DNA from: Streptomyces sp. Edi2
GTDB taxonomy: Bacteria; Actinomycetota; Actinomycetes; Streptomycetales; Streptomycetaceae
Assembly (NCBI RefSeq): GCF_040253635.1
Contig: NZ_JBEJGX010000003.1
Coordinates: 3,658,001 to 3,722,000, forward strand
Length of the DNA stretch: 64,000 nucleotides
Reading direction: 5' to 3'
The notes beneath the pieces are model-generated. The model was not told the origin of the DNA and ran no database searches. It was given only the letters and a program-made list of their open reading frames with translations. Positions 25,481 to 33,631 of this stretch are shown here, in pieces (position 1 is the first letter of the stretch; every line of letters begins with the position of its first letter). Both the position numbers and the translations under genes were made by a program.

Positions 25481-25987
25481 GTGAGCGAGAGCAAGGGCGT
25501 CCTGCAGGGATTCAAGGAATTCCTGATGCGCGGCAACGTCATCGAACTCGCGGTCGCGGTGGTCGTCGGTGCTGCCTTCACGAACATCGTGAACGCCGTG
25601 GTCAAGGGCATCATCAACCCCATCGTGGGCGCGCTCGGTTCACAGAACCTCGATCACTACCAGTCCTGCCTGACCGAGACCTGCGCCAAGGATCCCAAGA
25701 CGGGCGCGTTCGCCGACGGCATTTACATCCTCTGGGGCTCGGTGCTCAGCGCCGCCCTGACGTTCCTGATCACCGCCGCGGTCGTCTACTTCCTCATGAT
25801 CCTTCCGATCAACAAGTGGAAGGAGCGCCAGACGGCCAGGAAGGCGGACGAGAGCATCCCCGCGGACCCGACCGAGATCCAGCTGCTCATCGAGATCCGC
25901 GATGCGCTGATCGCGCAGCGCACCGGCTCACCGTCCGTGCCGTCCTCCGGCGCGGGGATCATCGGCACACAGAAGACTCAGCAGTAG
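25481..25987 (+). CDS. mscL: Large-conductance mechanosensitive channel MscL
   Basis: A 168-residue channel protein that opens under membrane tension to relieve hypo-osmotic shock. FKEFLMRGNVIELAVAVVVG is the N-terminal helix plus TM1 with the pore-lining residues, ending in FTNIVNAVVKGIINP. A periplasmic loop with two Cys (CLTETC) precedes TM2 (GSVLSAALTFLITAAVVYFL), and a charged C-terminal helix (EIQLLIEIRDALIAQR) follows. The start is GTG 25481 after AAAGAGG. The ~20-residue tail after the bundle is a little longer than in E. coli. Confidence 0.95.
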   Translation: MSESKGVLQGFKEFLMRGNVIELAVAVVVGAAFTNIVNAVVKGIINPIVGALGSQNLDHYQSCLTETCAKDPKTGAFADGIYILWGSVLSAALTFLITAAVVYFLMILPINKWKERQTARKADESIPADPTEIQLLIEIRDALIAQRTGSPSVPSSGAGIIGTQKTQQ

Positions 25988-26030
25988 CAGGCGCCCACGG
26001 CGGCCGGCCCACGCCGCCCCCTCGCCTCGC

Positions 26031-26300
26031 TCAGAGGTGGTGGGGCGGCTTTTCGTCGAGGAAGCGGGCCAGGTCGGCGGCGCTGTCACTACGGTCCGGG
26101 CGCTCGCCCCAGCCACGGTCGGTGTCGTCCGAGGACTGCTGGTTCAGCGGATCGTCGAAGATCAGCCTCGCGGCGGGCTTGGGGGCCGGGCGCACAGCCG
26201 GCGACGGCGCGGCGGCCTGTGCGGCTTCGGACGCCTCCTGGGACGCGTCTTGGGCGTCCTGGGGCGTGGGGGCCGACTCGGGTCCGTTGCTGGTGCTCAC
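26031..26300 (-). CDS. Small conserved acidic protein of unknown function
   Basis: An 89-residue protein with a low-complexity Ala/Gln/Pro first half and a distinctive end (LIFDDPLNQQSSDDTDRGWG ... SAADLARFLDEKPPHHL). I recall similar proteins ending in FLDEKPPHHL beside mscL in other Streptomyces, but no function. The GTG start lies four bases after the MepB-like stop with AAGGG overlapping the junction, so it is coupled to that gene. It contains no membrane helix or metal motif. Confidence 0.65.
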   Translation of the reverse strand: MSTSNGPESAPTPQDAQDASQEASEAAQAAAPSPAVRPAPKPAARLIFDDPLNQQSSDDTDRGWGERPDRSDSAADLARFLDEKPPHHL

Positions 26301-26304
26301 CCCT

Positions 26305-26880
26305 TCAGGGTACGGGCGCGTGGAGCGCCCGGGCACGGGCCTGGTCGAGGGCACCGCCGGCCTCGATCGGCAGAAAGTGCTCCACCTGCCACGCCTGTGC
26401 GCTGCGGGCCTGGCGACTGGTCGTCTCCACCCACGGCGGGTAGATGCGGAACGCGCGCTTTCCGCCCGTGCCGTTCCGGGACACGATGCCCCGTCCGGCG
26501 AGCACATCCCGCGGAAAGACGAAGTGCCCGAAGTGCCCGTCCTGGCGGCTGCTGATGACGAAGAGATCGACCGCGTCCGCGGAGTCGAACGGCTGGATCG
26601 GTCCTCCGGGGCTGCGCTTCCACACGGTGACGAACTGGCCGGCCTTCGTCGGAGTCGTCTTGGCCACCCGGAACCTGACGGCCAGGCCGTCGAGAGTGAA
26701 TTCATGGGCCGCGTACTCCGCGCTCTCCGTTTCGGGCACCGGCCGCGAGCAGACGAACCCGCACGGGTCGTACACCGCCGTCTTCGCCGCAAGAAGCTCC
26801 TCGTGCAGCGATTCCCCACCAGCCCAGGGCTCGGCACCTGCGGGGCACTGCGCGGAGGATTCAGCGGAATTTGTCGCCAT
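26305..26880 (-). CDS. MepB family protein
   Basis: A 191-residue protein matching the MepB family: AKTAVYDPCGFVCSRPVPET, ESAEYAAHEFTLDGLAVRFR, GQFVTVWKRSPGGPIQPFDS, DLFVISSRQDGHFGHFVFPR and FRIYPPWVETTSRQARSAQA. In Staphylococcus, mepB sits with the mepRA multidrug efflux genes, but its biochemical role is unknown. Here no efflux genes are adjacent; it is followed by a coupled small protein. The ATG at 26880 lacks a clear ribosome binding site, so a leaderless mRNA is possible. Confidence 0.8.
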   Translation of the reverse strand: MATNSAESSAQCPAGAEPWAGGESLHEELLAAKTAVYDPCGFVCSRPVPETESAEYAAHEFTLDGLAVRFRVAKTTPTKAGQFVTVWKRSPGGPIQPFDSADAVDLFVISSRQDGHFGHFVFPRDVLAGRGIVSRNGTGGKRAFRIYPPWVETTSRQARSAQAWQVEHFLPIEAGGALDQARARALHAPVP

Positions 26881-26970
26881 TGCGCCATCGTGCCATTGCC
26901 GGCCGCCGCGCAGGTCAGCGGGATAGCCGGGGCTTTGCGGGCCGGTGCGGCCGCCCGGTCGCCTCCCGCC

Positions 26971-27126
26971 TCATCGGCCCTTGTCGTGGGTCGGTACGGG
27001 CTGCGGGCGGTGACCGTCGCGGGGGCGGGTCGGCGGGCCCTGCGAGGCGTGGCTGCGCCTGAGGAGCCGGTTCCGGTTGGTGCCGGGCAGGGGATGGCGG
27101 GGGTGAGCGTACTCGTGGCGGGCCAT
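26971..27126 (-). CDS. Hypothetical small basic protein
   Basis: A 51-residue frame (ARHEYAHPRHPLPGTNRNRL ... PVPTHDKGR) with very high GC in third positions. It starts at ATG 27126 with AAAGG nine bases upstream. It is strongly basic and histidine/proline-rich, with no helix or domain I recognise. It lies in a 662-bp stretch (26881-27542) that otherwise holds only low-complexity sequence, including GCAGGTA-type repeats near 27205. Confidence 0.4.
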   Translation of the reverse strand: MARHEYAHPRHPLPGTNRNRLLRRSHASQGPPTRPRDGHRPQPVPTHDKGR

Positions 27127-27542
27127 GAGGAGGGGCCTTTCCGGTCGGGGGCGAGTACGACGACCCCGTCGGAAGAGTGATGCCTCCGGGGCCGCAGCCG
27201 GGGCAGGTAAAGCAGGTAGGGCACGTGGGGCGTCCGCGGCTGGTCCACGGAATCCACGCTAGGCACGCGGGAGGCACACGGCTCGTTCTCCGGGCTCAGT
27301 GGGTGAAGCTGCGCCATCTCACCGGCGTGGGCCAGCACGCCTTTCCCTGAACCCGGCATAGGCCGCGGCTGTCCCTGTCCCCGCCTGGGTCGCGCCTGCC
27401 CCTGTACCGCCATGGGCCGGGCATCCGCTCGCCTCCCCTGAACCGGCGCGGGGCGCCTCTCCCCTGGGGGCCTCTCCCACCGGCCGCTTCTCCCTCGGGC
27501 CACCTCTCCTCTGGGCGGCCTCTCCTCGGGGCGGCCGCCCCG

Positions 27543-28121
27543 TCAGCGGGTGGCCGCCCCGGTGCCCAGTGCCTCGTGCCACCACAGGTCGCGGCCGGGC
27601 TTCCAGGAGACCGGCCGCGAACACCGGTTCACCACCAGCACGGTGCGGTCCGGCACACCCCCCGGTGCACCCCCCGAGGCCGCGCCCCGGGCCAGCGCGT
27701 GGTCGAGCACCGCCTTCACCGGCCGTACGGCCCCGTCCCAGAACGCCGCATCGGCCGTGATCAGCACCCGGGCCGAGGACTCACGCGTCCGTGCGACCAG
27801 TTCGGGCACCGTCAACGAGACCGGCAGCGTGGTGCGTATCGCATCCAGTCGGCCGCAGGCGAGCGTGGCGATCACCGACTCCGGCACCAGTGGCAGATGC
27901 ACCGCGACCCGGTCACCGGCCCGTACCCCGAGCCGGGTGAGCGCGGCCGCGGCCCGCTCGGCCTGGTCGAGGAGCATGCCGTGCGTCAGCTCCTCATGGC
28001 GTCCCGGCTCCCCGCTCCAGGTGAGGGCGATTCGCGACGCCTCCGGTTCCTGCACATCCCGGGCGTCATCTGCATGCTCTGAGGTCATACGGCGCAACAT
28101 GCGGACCAGGATGTCGATCAC
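27543..28121 (-). CDS. Truncated acyl-CoA synthetase (AMP-binding N-terminal fragment)
   Basis: A 192-residue protein equivalent to an internal N-terminal part of acetyl-CoA synthetase: RIALTWSGEPGRHEELTHGM, QAERAAAALTRLGVRAGDRV, HLPLVPESVIATLACGRLDA, ARVLITADAAFWDGAVRPVK, and a WKPGRDLWWHEAL ending. The ATP-binding TSGSTG loop, the adenylation core and the lysine-bearing C-terminal domain are all absent, so it cannot catalyse the full reaction. I recall similar stand-alone fragments in other Streptomyces, which argues for retention rather than decay. A palindrome lies just upstream. Confidence 0.7.
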   Translation of the reverse strand: MIDILVRMLRRMTSEHADDARDVQEPEASRIALTWSGEPGRHEELTHGMLLDQAERAAAALTRLGVRAGDRVAVHLPLVPESVIATLACGRLDAIRTTLPVSLTVPELVARTRESSARVLITADAAFWDGAVRPVKAVLDHALARGAASGGAPGGVPDRTVLVVNRCSRPVSWKPGRDLWWHEALGTGAATR

Positions 28122-28125
28122 TGAT

Positions 28126-28148
28126 CAACGTTCACTGAACGTCCGTTG
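28126..28148. promoter_or_regulatory. Nested palindrome (TetR-type operator candidate)
   Basis: ACGTTCA-C-TGAACGT (28128-28142) is a perfect 7+1+7 palindrome, and outer arms CAACG / CGTTG (28126-28130 and 28144-28148) pair as well. It begins four bases upstream of the truncated synthetase start. No TetR gene is adjacent. Confidence 0.55.
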
Positions 28149-28267
28149 TACGCGCCGGTGTACGGCACCGGCGCACGGGTCGCGTACGAGGGCAGCGTGC
28201 CCGTCACCCAGGATTCCTTCCCCCTTCGGGCGCACGCCATCCCTCCTCCGGCCCACCGGGCGCGCGC

Positions 28268-29671
28268 TCACCCCGCGCCCGTGGCCACCGCGTCGTATCC
28301 CCCCACCACATCGCACACGTCCCCGAACCCGTGCGCCTCCAGCAGGGCTGCGGCGATCACCGACCGATTGCCGCTGCGGCAGTACAGGACCACCGGACGG
28401 GCCGGATCCAGTTCGGTGATGCGGGCAGGAAGACCGGCCAGCGGGATGTTGCGGGCACCGGGGAGAGCACCCGCCTCGTACTCGGCCGGGTTGCGGACAT
28501 CGATCAACTGGGTGCCGGGCGCGTGACCTTCGGGCAACTCGCTCGCCGGCCCGGGCAGCTCGTCGTGCCGGATGCGATGGCTGCGTCGCGCGAGGGCGGG
28601 CGTGCGCTCCAGTACGGCGGCCGGGTCGGGCAGATGACCCAGGACATGGTCGTAGCCGATACGGGCGAGCCGGAGGCGGGCCTCCTGCTCCGTACCGGGG
28701 TCGGCGAGCAGCACGATGGGGGTGCCCGGGGCGACCACGCTGCCTGCGTACTCCGCGAACCGGGTGTCCAGGCTCGTATGGAGCGAACCGGCCAGGTGCG
28801 CGCGGGTGTAGGCGGCCAACGGACGGCAGTCGAGGAGGGCGGCGCCCTGCCGGTCGCGGGCCGCGAGCGCCTCGTCGAGGGTGAGGGCGGGCGGCGGGCC
28901 GGGCTCCAGGAGGGCGTGGCCGTCACGGTTGAGGGCCGAGTCGTGCGCGAAGTACCCGGGGGTGGCAGGCTGTCCCGCGGTGACCAGCCGGACGAAGTCG
29001 GCCTCCGGCATGGGCTGCAGGGCGTAGTTGACGCGGCGCTGGTTGCCGATCGTGGAGCTGGTCTCGGTCGAGAGGCTGCGGCCGCAGGCGGAACCCGCGC
29101 CGTGTGCGGGAAAGACCCGGGTCGCGTCCGGGAGGGTCATGAGTTTGGTGTGCAGGGAGTGGTGCAGACGGGCGGCCATGTCCTGCGGGGAGTGACCGGC
29201 GGCGGAGAGCAGGTCCGGGCGGCCGACATCGCCGACGAAGAGGGTGTCGCCGGTGAGCACGCCGAACGGCTCCTCGTCGTCCGGGTGTTCGCGGATGACC
29301 AGACAGATGGATTCCAGGGTGTGGCCGGGGGTGGCGAGGACGGTGAGGGTGACCCCCTCGCCGTCGTCCGCCCCGAGCGAGATGCGCTCACCGTCCCGTA
29401 ACCGCCGTATGGGGAAGCCGGTTTCGGCGGCTTCCCCGAAGGCGATGGCGGCGCCGGTGGCCCGCGCGAGTTCGAGGTGGCCGGAGAGGAAGTCGGCGTG
29501 GATGTGTGTCTCGACGACGAGTTCGATGCGCAGGCCGGCGGCTTCCGCGTCGTGCAGGTACTCGTCGATATCGCGGCGCGGGTCGACGAGGACGGCGCGG
29601 CCGGTGCGCTCGTCGCCGATCAGATACGACGCCTGGGAGAGGCAGTCGAGGTAGTACTGCGCGAAGTGCAC
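28268..29671 (-). CDS. Persulfide dioxygenase-rhodanese fusion (CstB/ETHE1-like)
   Basis: A 467-residue enzyme. The metallo-beta-lactamase domain (residues 1-240) has THIHADFLSGH for the iron site, LATPGHTLESICLV, GDTLFVGDVGRPDL and FPAHGAGSACGRS. Two rhodanese domains follow. The first (about 260-350) has LLADPG where the catalytic Cys loop should be, so it is probably structural. The second (about 370-467) has the active loop LYCRSGNRS. It oxidises low-molecular-weight persulfide to sulfite and can form thiosulfate. It diverges from gntR-tauE-sqr, with which it makes a sulfide detoxification set. Confidence 0.88.
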   Translation of the reverse strand: MHFAQYYLDCLSQASYLIGDERTGRAVLVDPRRDIDEYLHDAEAAGLRIELVVETHIHADFLSGHLELARATGAAIAFGEAAETGFPIRRLRDGERISLGADDGEGVTLTVLATPGHTLESICLVIREHPDDEEPFGVLTGDTLFVGDVGRPDLLSAAGHSPQDMAARLHHSLHTKLMTLPDATRVFPAHGAGSACGRSLSTETSSTIGNQRRVNYALQPMPEADFVRLVTAGQPATPGYFAHDSALNRDGHALLEPGPPPALTLDEALAARDRQGAALLDCRPLAAYTRAHLAGSLHTSLDTRFAEYAGSVVAPGTPIVLLADPGTEQEARLRLARIGYDHVLGHLPDPAAVLERTPALARRSHRIRHDELPGPASELPEGHAPGTQLIDVRNPAEYEAGALPGARNIPLAGLPARITELDPARPVVLYCRSGNRSVIAAALLEAHGFGDVCDVVGGYDAVATGAG

Positions 29672-29750
29672 GGTCGGCCTCCAGGGTGCGCGGGGCCCGT
29701 GCGCGGCGGCTGGGGCCCGCCCGGGCAGGGTGCGTTGTGCGGATGCACGG

Positions 29751-29762
29751 ATGTACGTACAT
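29751..29762. promoter_or_regulatory. Perfect 12-bp palindrome, candidate operator of the GntR/HutC regulator
   Basis: ATGTACGTACAT lies in the divergent gap between the dioxygenase-rhodanese gene (80 bp away) and gntR, next to TACATT, which could be a -10. HutC-type regulators commonly bind short palindromes with GTAC-like or GTnTAnAC-like cores. It is the most likely switch for both transcription units. Confidence 0.55.
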
Positions 29763-29960
29763 TAGGGAGCCGGATGGCGGGCGACAAGCCGAGGCCGCCT
29801 TCCCGGGGCTCCATGTGACGGTGCACCAGGCGAACTTGGGTGACGAGGTGGCAGGCATCACGCACGACATCGCCTCGCGCGCGGGTGTGTGACGTCACAT
29901 CAGCTTCGGGCGAGCCGGCCGCTGCCCGGTCCGTCCGACGCCCGGCCATCGGGCAACCGG

Positions 29961-30021
29961 TCCGTCGGGCACCCAGCCCGTCGGGCACCCAGCCCGTCGG
30001 GCACCCGGCCGTCGGGCGGCC
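29961..30021. repeat. 16-bp tandem repeat in the gntR leader
   Basis: Three copies of (C/T)CCGTCGGGCACCCAG and a shortened fourth. It lies between the palindrome and the gntR ribosome binding site. Confidence 0.85.
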
Positions 30022-30099
30022 GTACCGACTCGCTCGGCATCGACGACCGCACCACCCGCACCGCCCACACCACCCCGTACGCCCGCGGAGGAACCCACC

Positions 30100-30900
30100 A
30101 TGACGAACGAGCCGCCGGACGGCGCGCACGGCCCGCGTCCCCTGGACCGGCGCTCGCCGCTGCCCCTGTGGGCGCAGCTCTTCGCCGATCTGCGCCGCCG
30201 GATGGAAGCCGGCGCGTTCCGTGCGGAGTTCCCAGCCGAGCACCGACTGACCGGCGAGTACGAGGTCAGCCGGCACACGGTCCGGGAGGCGCTGCGCAAG
30301 CTGCGCGCCGACGGGCTGGTGATCGCCGAGCGCGGCCGCACCAGCCGGCTGGACACCCGCCGCATACAGCAGCCGCTGGGCTCCCTCTACAGCCTCTTCC
30401 GTGAGCTGGAGGGCCAGGGCGTGGAGCAGCGCAGTGAGGTGCTGCGGCTGGAGCGGACCGCGGAGGAGACGGTCGCCGGGCATCTGGGGCTGGTTCCGGA
30501 TGCGCCGCTGGTCGTACTGGAACGGCTGCGGCTCGCGGACGGCGAACCGCTCGCGCATGACACCGCGTATCTCCCCGCCGAGGTCGCCGAGCCGCTGCTG
30601 GACGCCGACTTCGGGCACACCTCGCTCTACGGAGAACTGACGCGGCGCTGCGGGGTGAAGGTCACCGGCGGCCGGGAGCGGATCCAGCCGTTCCTGCCGG
30701 ACGTCCGGCAGGCGTGGCTGCTGGGGCTCGCCGACCGGGAGGCGGCGTTCACCATCGAGCGGCTGGGGCAGGCCGGGGCGCGGCCGGTGGAGTGGCGCGA
30801 GACGGTGGTCCGCGGCGACCGGTTCTCGTTCGTCGCGGAGTGGTCCGACCGGAGCCCGGCCGTCGCCCTCGCGCCGCGTGCCTCGTGTCCGTCCTCATAG
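30100..30900 (+). CDS. GntR family regulator, HutC subfamily (UTRA domain)
   Basis: A 266-residue regulator. The winged helix is at residues 18-85 (PLWAQLFADLRRRMEAGAFR, then LTGEYEVSRHTVREALRKLR), and a UTRA ligand-binding domain spans about 100-250 (GSLYSLFRELEGQGVEQRSE, LVVLERLRLADGEPLAHDTA). ATG 30100 follows GGAGGA. Its end overlaps the tauE start by 16 bases, so it is first in an operon with the sulfide genes and probably senses a sulfur-linked ligand. The ligand itself cannot be inferred. Confidence 0.88.
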   Translation: MTNEPPDGAHGPRPLDRRSPLPLWAQLFADLRRRMEAGAFRAEFPAEHRLTGEYEVSRHTVREALRKLRADGLVIAERGRTSRLDTRRIQQPLGSLYSLFRELEGQGVEQRSEVLRLERTAEETVAGHLGLVPDAPLVVLERLRLADGEPLAHDTAYLPAEVAEPLLDADFGHTSLYGELTRRCGVKVTGGRERIQPFLPDVRQAWLLGLADREAAFTIERLGQAGARPVEWRETVVRGDRFSFVAEWSDRSPAVALAPRASCPSS

Positions 30901-32093
30901 CCGCCGCGGCGCTGGCGTGCGGACTGCTGATCGGTCTGCTGCTGGGCGCGCTCGGCGGCGGCGGTTCGGTGCTGGCGGTGCCCGCGCTGGTCTATCTGCT
31001 GGGGCAGTCGCCGCACGAGGCGACCGCGGGCGCGCTGATCGTCGTCACGGTCGGCTCGGTGACCGGGCTGGTCTGCCATGCCCGTGCCGGGCGGGTCCGG
31101 TGGGCGGCCGGTGCGACGTTCGGGGCGCTGGGTACGGCCGGCAGCTACCTCGGCTCCCGGTGGAGCGCGGCGCTGGACCCCGCGGTGCTGATGGCGGCGT
31201 TCGCGGGGCTACTGCTCGTGGTGGCGGCGACGCTGGTGGCACGGGGGCTGCGCGAAAGGCGGGCTGCGGACGGCATCCGCCCCTTACGGGAGTCCCCGGA
31301 GACGGGCTCTTCAGGAGAGCCGAGGGGGCCGGTTCCCTTACGTGATGCTCCGGAGCCGCCCGCGCCCCTTCGCCACTCGCCGGGCTCTGCGCCCTTACGG
31401 GACATCCCGGAGCCCGCGCCGGTACGGGAGACCCCGGGGCTCTCGCCCGTACGGGAAACCCTAGAGCCCTCGCCCGTACGGGACGCCCCAGAGCCTTCAC
31501 CCGTGCGGGACACCTCGAGCCCGGCTCCCTCCGCAGGCCGGACCGCCGAGGCCTCCCATCTCCCGGGGGCCGACCCAGCGGGGGCCCACCCTGTGGGGGC
31601 CCACCCTGTGGGGGCCCACCCCGCGGACAGCAGCCCCCCGGACACCCGCCCTACAGGCACCCACCCCACCGGCCCCCGGCCCGCAGGCTCCCGACCCGCC
31701 CGTCCCCTCCGGCCCGCCCGTCCCCTCCGGTTCGCCGTGACCGCGTCCGCCGTCGGGCTGCTCACCGGTTTCTTCGGGGTCGGCGGCGGCTTTGTCGTCG
31801 TACCGGCGCTCACCCTGGTCCTGGGCCTGGAGATGCCGGTCGCCATCGGCACCTCTCTCCTCGTCATACTCCTCAACTCCCTTACGGCGCTGGGAACCAG
31901 GGCCGGTACGGGGGATCTGGACTGGCCGGTGCTGGCGGGCTTCGCGGCCTGCGCGGCGATCGGCAGTCACCTCGGCAACCGCCTCACCACCCGCCTGCGC
32001 CCGCAGACCCTGACCACGGCCTTCGCCTGCCTCGTCACCGTCCTGGCCGTCTCCATGGCGGCCACCGCCCTGCCCCGCCTCTGGTCCCCCTGA
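30885..32093 (+). CDS. TauE/SafE family sulfite or sulfonate exporter with repeat-rich linker
   Basis: A 402-residue membrane protein. Each half has the TauE pattern: the first (residues 1-122) has LIGLLLGALGGGGSVLAVPA, the second (about 281-402) has LLTGFFGVGGGFVVVPALTL and GTSLLVILLNSLTALGTRAG. Between them is a ~158-residue cytoplasmic linker of degenerate repeats (PLRESPE, PVRETPG, PVRDAPE, then AHPVGAHPVGAHP), far longer than in ordinary TauE proteins. Three TTA codons lie in this linker (31284, 31338, 31395), so translation may depend on bldA tRNA. The GTG start overlaps gntR. It probably exports sulfite or thiosulfate made by the persulfide dioxygenase. Confidence 0.85.
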   Translation: MSVLIAAAALACGLLIGLLLGALGGGGSVLAVPALVYLLGQSPHEATAGALIVVTVGSVTGLVCHARAGRVRWAAGATFGALGTAGSYLGSRWSAALDPAVLMAAFAGLLLVVAATLVARGLRERRAADGIRPLRESPETGSSGEPRGPVPLRDAPEPPAPLRHSPGSAPLRDIPEPAPVRETPGLSPVRETLEPSPVRDAPEPSPVRDTSSPAPSAGRTAEASHLPGADPAGAHPVGAHPVGAHPADSSPPDTRPTGTHPTGPRPAGSRPARPLRPARPLRFAVTASAVGLLTGFFGVGGGFVVVPALTLVLGLEMPVAIGTSLLVILLNSLTALGTRAGTGDLDWPVLAGFAACAAIGSHLGNRLTTRLRPQTLTTAFACLVTVLAVSMAATALPRLWSP

Positions 32094-32201
32094 CGCCCTC
32101 GGACCCCAGGGTCCCGATCCCTCGCCCATGCGCCGCCGACCACCCGCATCGCGCCCCCACCACACACCACTCACCAGTCACCACCCACCAGGAGGAAGCA
32201 C

Positions 32202-33416
32202 ATGGCCCCCGCACCCGCCGCCCCGTCCCACCACCAGGTCCTCATCGTCGGCGGCGGCACCGCAGGCATCACCGTCGCCGCCCGGCTGCGCCGCGCCGGT
32301 GTCCGGGACATCGCGCTGCTGGAGCCGTCCGAAACACACTGGTACCAGCCGCTGTGGACGCTGGTCGGCGGCGGCCAGGCCCCGCTGCGCGCCGCGCTGC
32401 GCACCGAGGCGGAGGTCATACCGCCCGGCGTGCGCTGGCTGCGGGAGCGCGCCACCGCCGTCGACCCGGCCTCCCGTACGGTCACCACCGCCTCCGGCCG
32501 GGTCCTCTCCTACGGGCGGCTGGTGCTCGCCCCGGGCCTGCAGCTCGACTGGGACGGCGTCCCCGGCCTGGCCTCGGCCCTCGGACACGGCGGGGTGAGC
32601 AGCAACTACCGGCCCGATCTCGCCCCGCTCACCTGGGATCTGATCCGCCGGATGCGCAGCGGGACAGCGGTGTTCACCATGCCGTCCGGGCCGGTGAAGT
32701 GCGGCGGCGCCCCGCAGAAGATCGCGTATCTGGCGGCCGACCACTGGCGCAAGCGCGGCGTGCTGGGCGCGATCCGCACCATCCTGGTGCTCCCGGAGCC
32801 TGCGATGTTCAAGGTGCCGGTCTTCTCCCGTGCGCTGACGGAGACGGCCCGGCGGTACGGCATCGAGGTGCGGCTGAGCTCCGAGATGACCCGGCTCGAC
32901 GGCGCGGCGCGCGAGGCAGTGATCACCGACCACACCACCGGCAAGGACGAGACCGTCCGCTATGACCTGCTGCACGCCGTACCGCCGCAGCGCGCCCCCG
33001 AGTGGCTGGCCGACGGCCCCCTGGCCGACCCCGACTCCCCCTTCGGGTACGTCAAGGCCGACCGGGAAACCCTCCAACACCCTGACTTCTCCGATGTGTT
33101 CGTGCTCGGCGATGTCGCCAACCTGCCGACGTCCAAAACGGGTGCCGCGATCCGCAAGCAGGCGCCGGTCGTCGTCGCCAACCTCCTCGCCCATCTGCGC
33201 GGCCGCCCCGCCACCGCCCGCTATGACGGCTACACCTCCTGCCCCCTGGTCACCGCCCGGCACAAGATGCTGCTCGCCGAGTTCGACTACGACCTGCAGC
33301 CCACCCCCTCGATCCCCTTCATCGACACCACCCGGGAACGCACCGACATGTGGTTCCTCAAGCGCTACGGGCTGCCGCAGCTCTACTTCAAGGGGATGCT
33401 CAAGGGTCTGGCCTAG
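32202..33416 (+). CDS. sqr: Sulfide:quinone oxidoreductase-like FAD enzyme (type II)
   Basis: A 404-residue flavoprotein. The N-terminal Rossmann motif VLIVGGGTAGITVAARLRRA binds FAD, YGRLVLAPGLQLDW follows, and a second FAD region is FVLGDVANLPTSKTGAAIRK. The redox cysteines are Cys167 (VKCGGAPQK) and Cys347 (TSCPLVT), spaced much like the pair in mitochondrial SQOR. A C-terminal amphipathic part (MWFLKRYGLPQLYFKGMLKG) can attach to the membrane. It oxidises sulfide to a bound persulfide and reduces menaquinone. ATG 32202 follows AGGAGGA, 108 bp after tauE. Confidence 0.88.
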   Translation: MAPAPAAPSHHQVLIVGGGTAGITVAARLRRAGVRDIALLEPSETHWYQPLWTLVGGGQAPLRAALRTEAEVIPPGVRWLRERATAVDPASRTVTTASGRVLSYGRLVLAPGLQLDWDGVPGLASALGHGGVSSNYRPDLAPLTWDLIRRMRSGTAVFTMPSGPVKCGGAPQKIAYLAADHWRKRGVLGAIRTILVLPEPAMFKVPVFSRALTETARRYGIEVRLSSEMTRLDGAAREAVITDHTTGKDETVRYDLLHAVPPQRAPEWLADGPLADPDSPFGYVKADRETLQHPDFSDVFVLGDVANLPTSKTGAAIRKQAPVVVANLLAHLRGRPATARYDGYTSCPLVTARHKMLLAEFDYDLQPTPSIPFIDTTRERTDMWFLKRYGLPQLYFKGMLKGLA

Positions 33417-33502
33417 GGGCGGAGACTCTTCAGGGGCAGGGATTCAGGGGGCGCCGGCTCAGGGGCGGCGGCCCAGGGGTGACGGCCCAGGGGTGACGGC
33501 CT
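33412..33502. repeat. Tandem repeats crossing the sqr stop codon
   Basis: Six 14-16 bp units of the form CTAGGGGCGGAGACT, CTCAGGGGCGGCGG, CCCAGGGGTGACGG (the last twice in a row). The first contains the TAG stop. The remaining 33503-33631 is G/C-rich without a supportable gene. Confidence 0.8.
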
Positions 33503-33631
33503 CGGACATGTGGCTTCGTGGCGGTGGTTTCGCGGCAGTGGCTTCGGGACGGTGTACGGGCCCCGGCCTGTCCGCAGGGAGAGCCCGGCAGCCGTCCGGG
33601 GAGGCCGGCCGCCGCCGCGCCGGATTCCGTT

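Noticed and set aside
26915-27277. Minus-strand frame with a CPTCFTCPGCG zinc-ribbon-like string
   Set aside because: Short repeats (GCAGGTA-type) produce the Cys codons; the frame is otherwise Pro/Arg-rich and lacks a ribosome binding site.
26031-27503. 490-codon minus-strand frame running through MepB
   Set aside because: Only its last 89 codons are supported as a gene with its own GTG start; the upstream part is out of frame with MepB and low complexity.
31145-32174. Minus-strand frames opposite TauE with Gly/Arg/Thr repeats
   Set aside because: Antisense to the repeat-rich linker of TauE; no family similarity or start signals.
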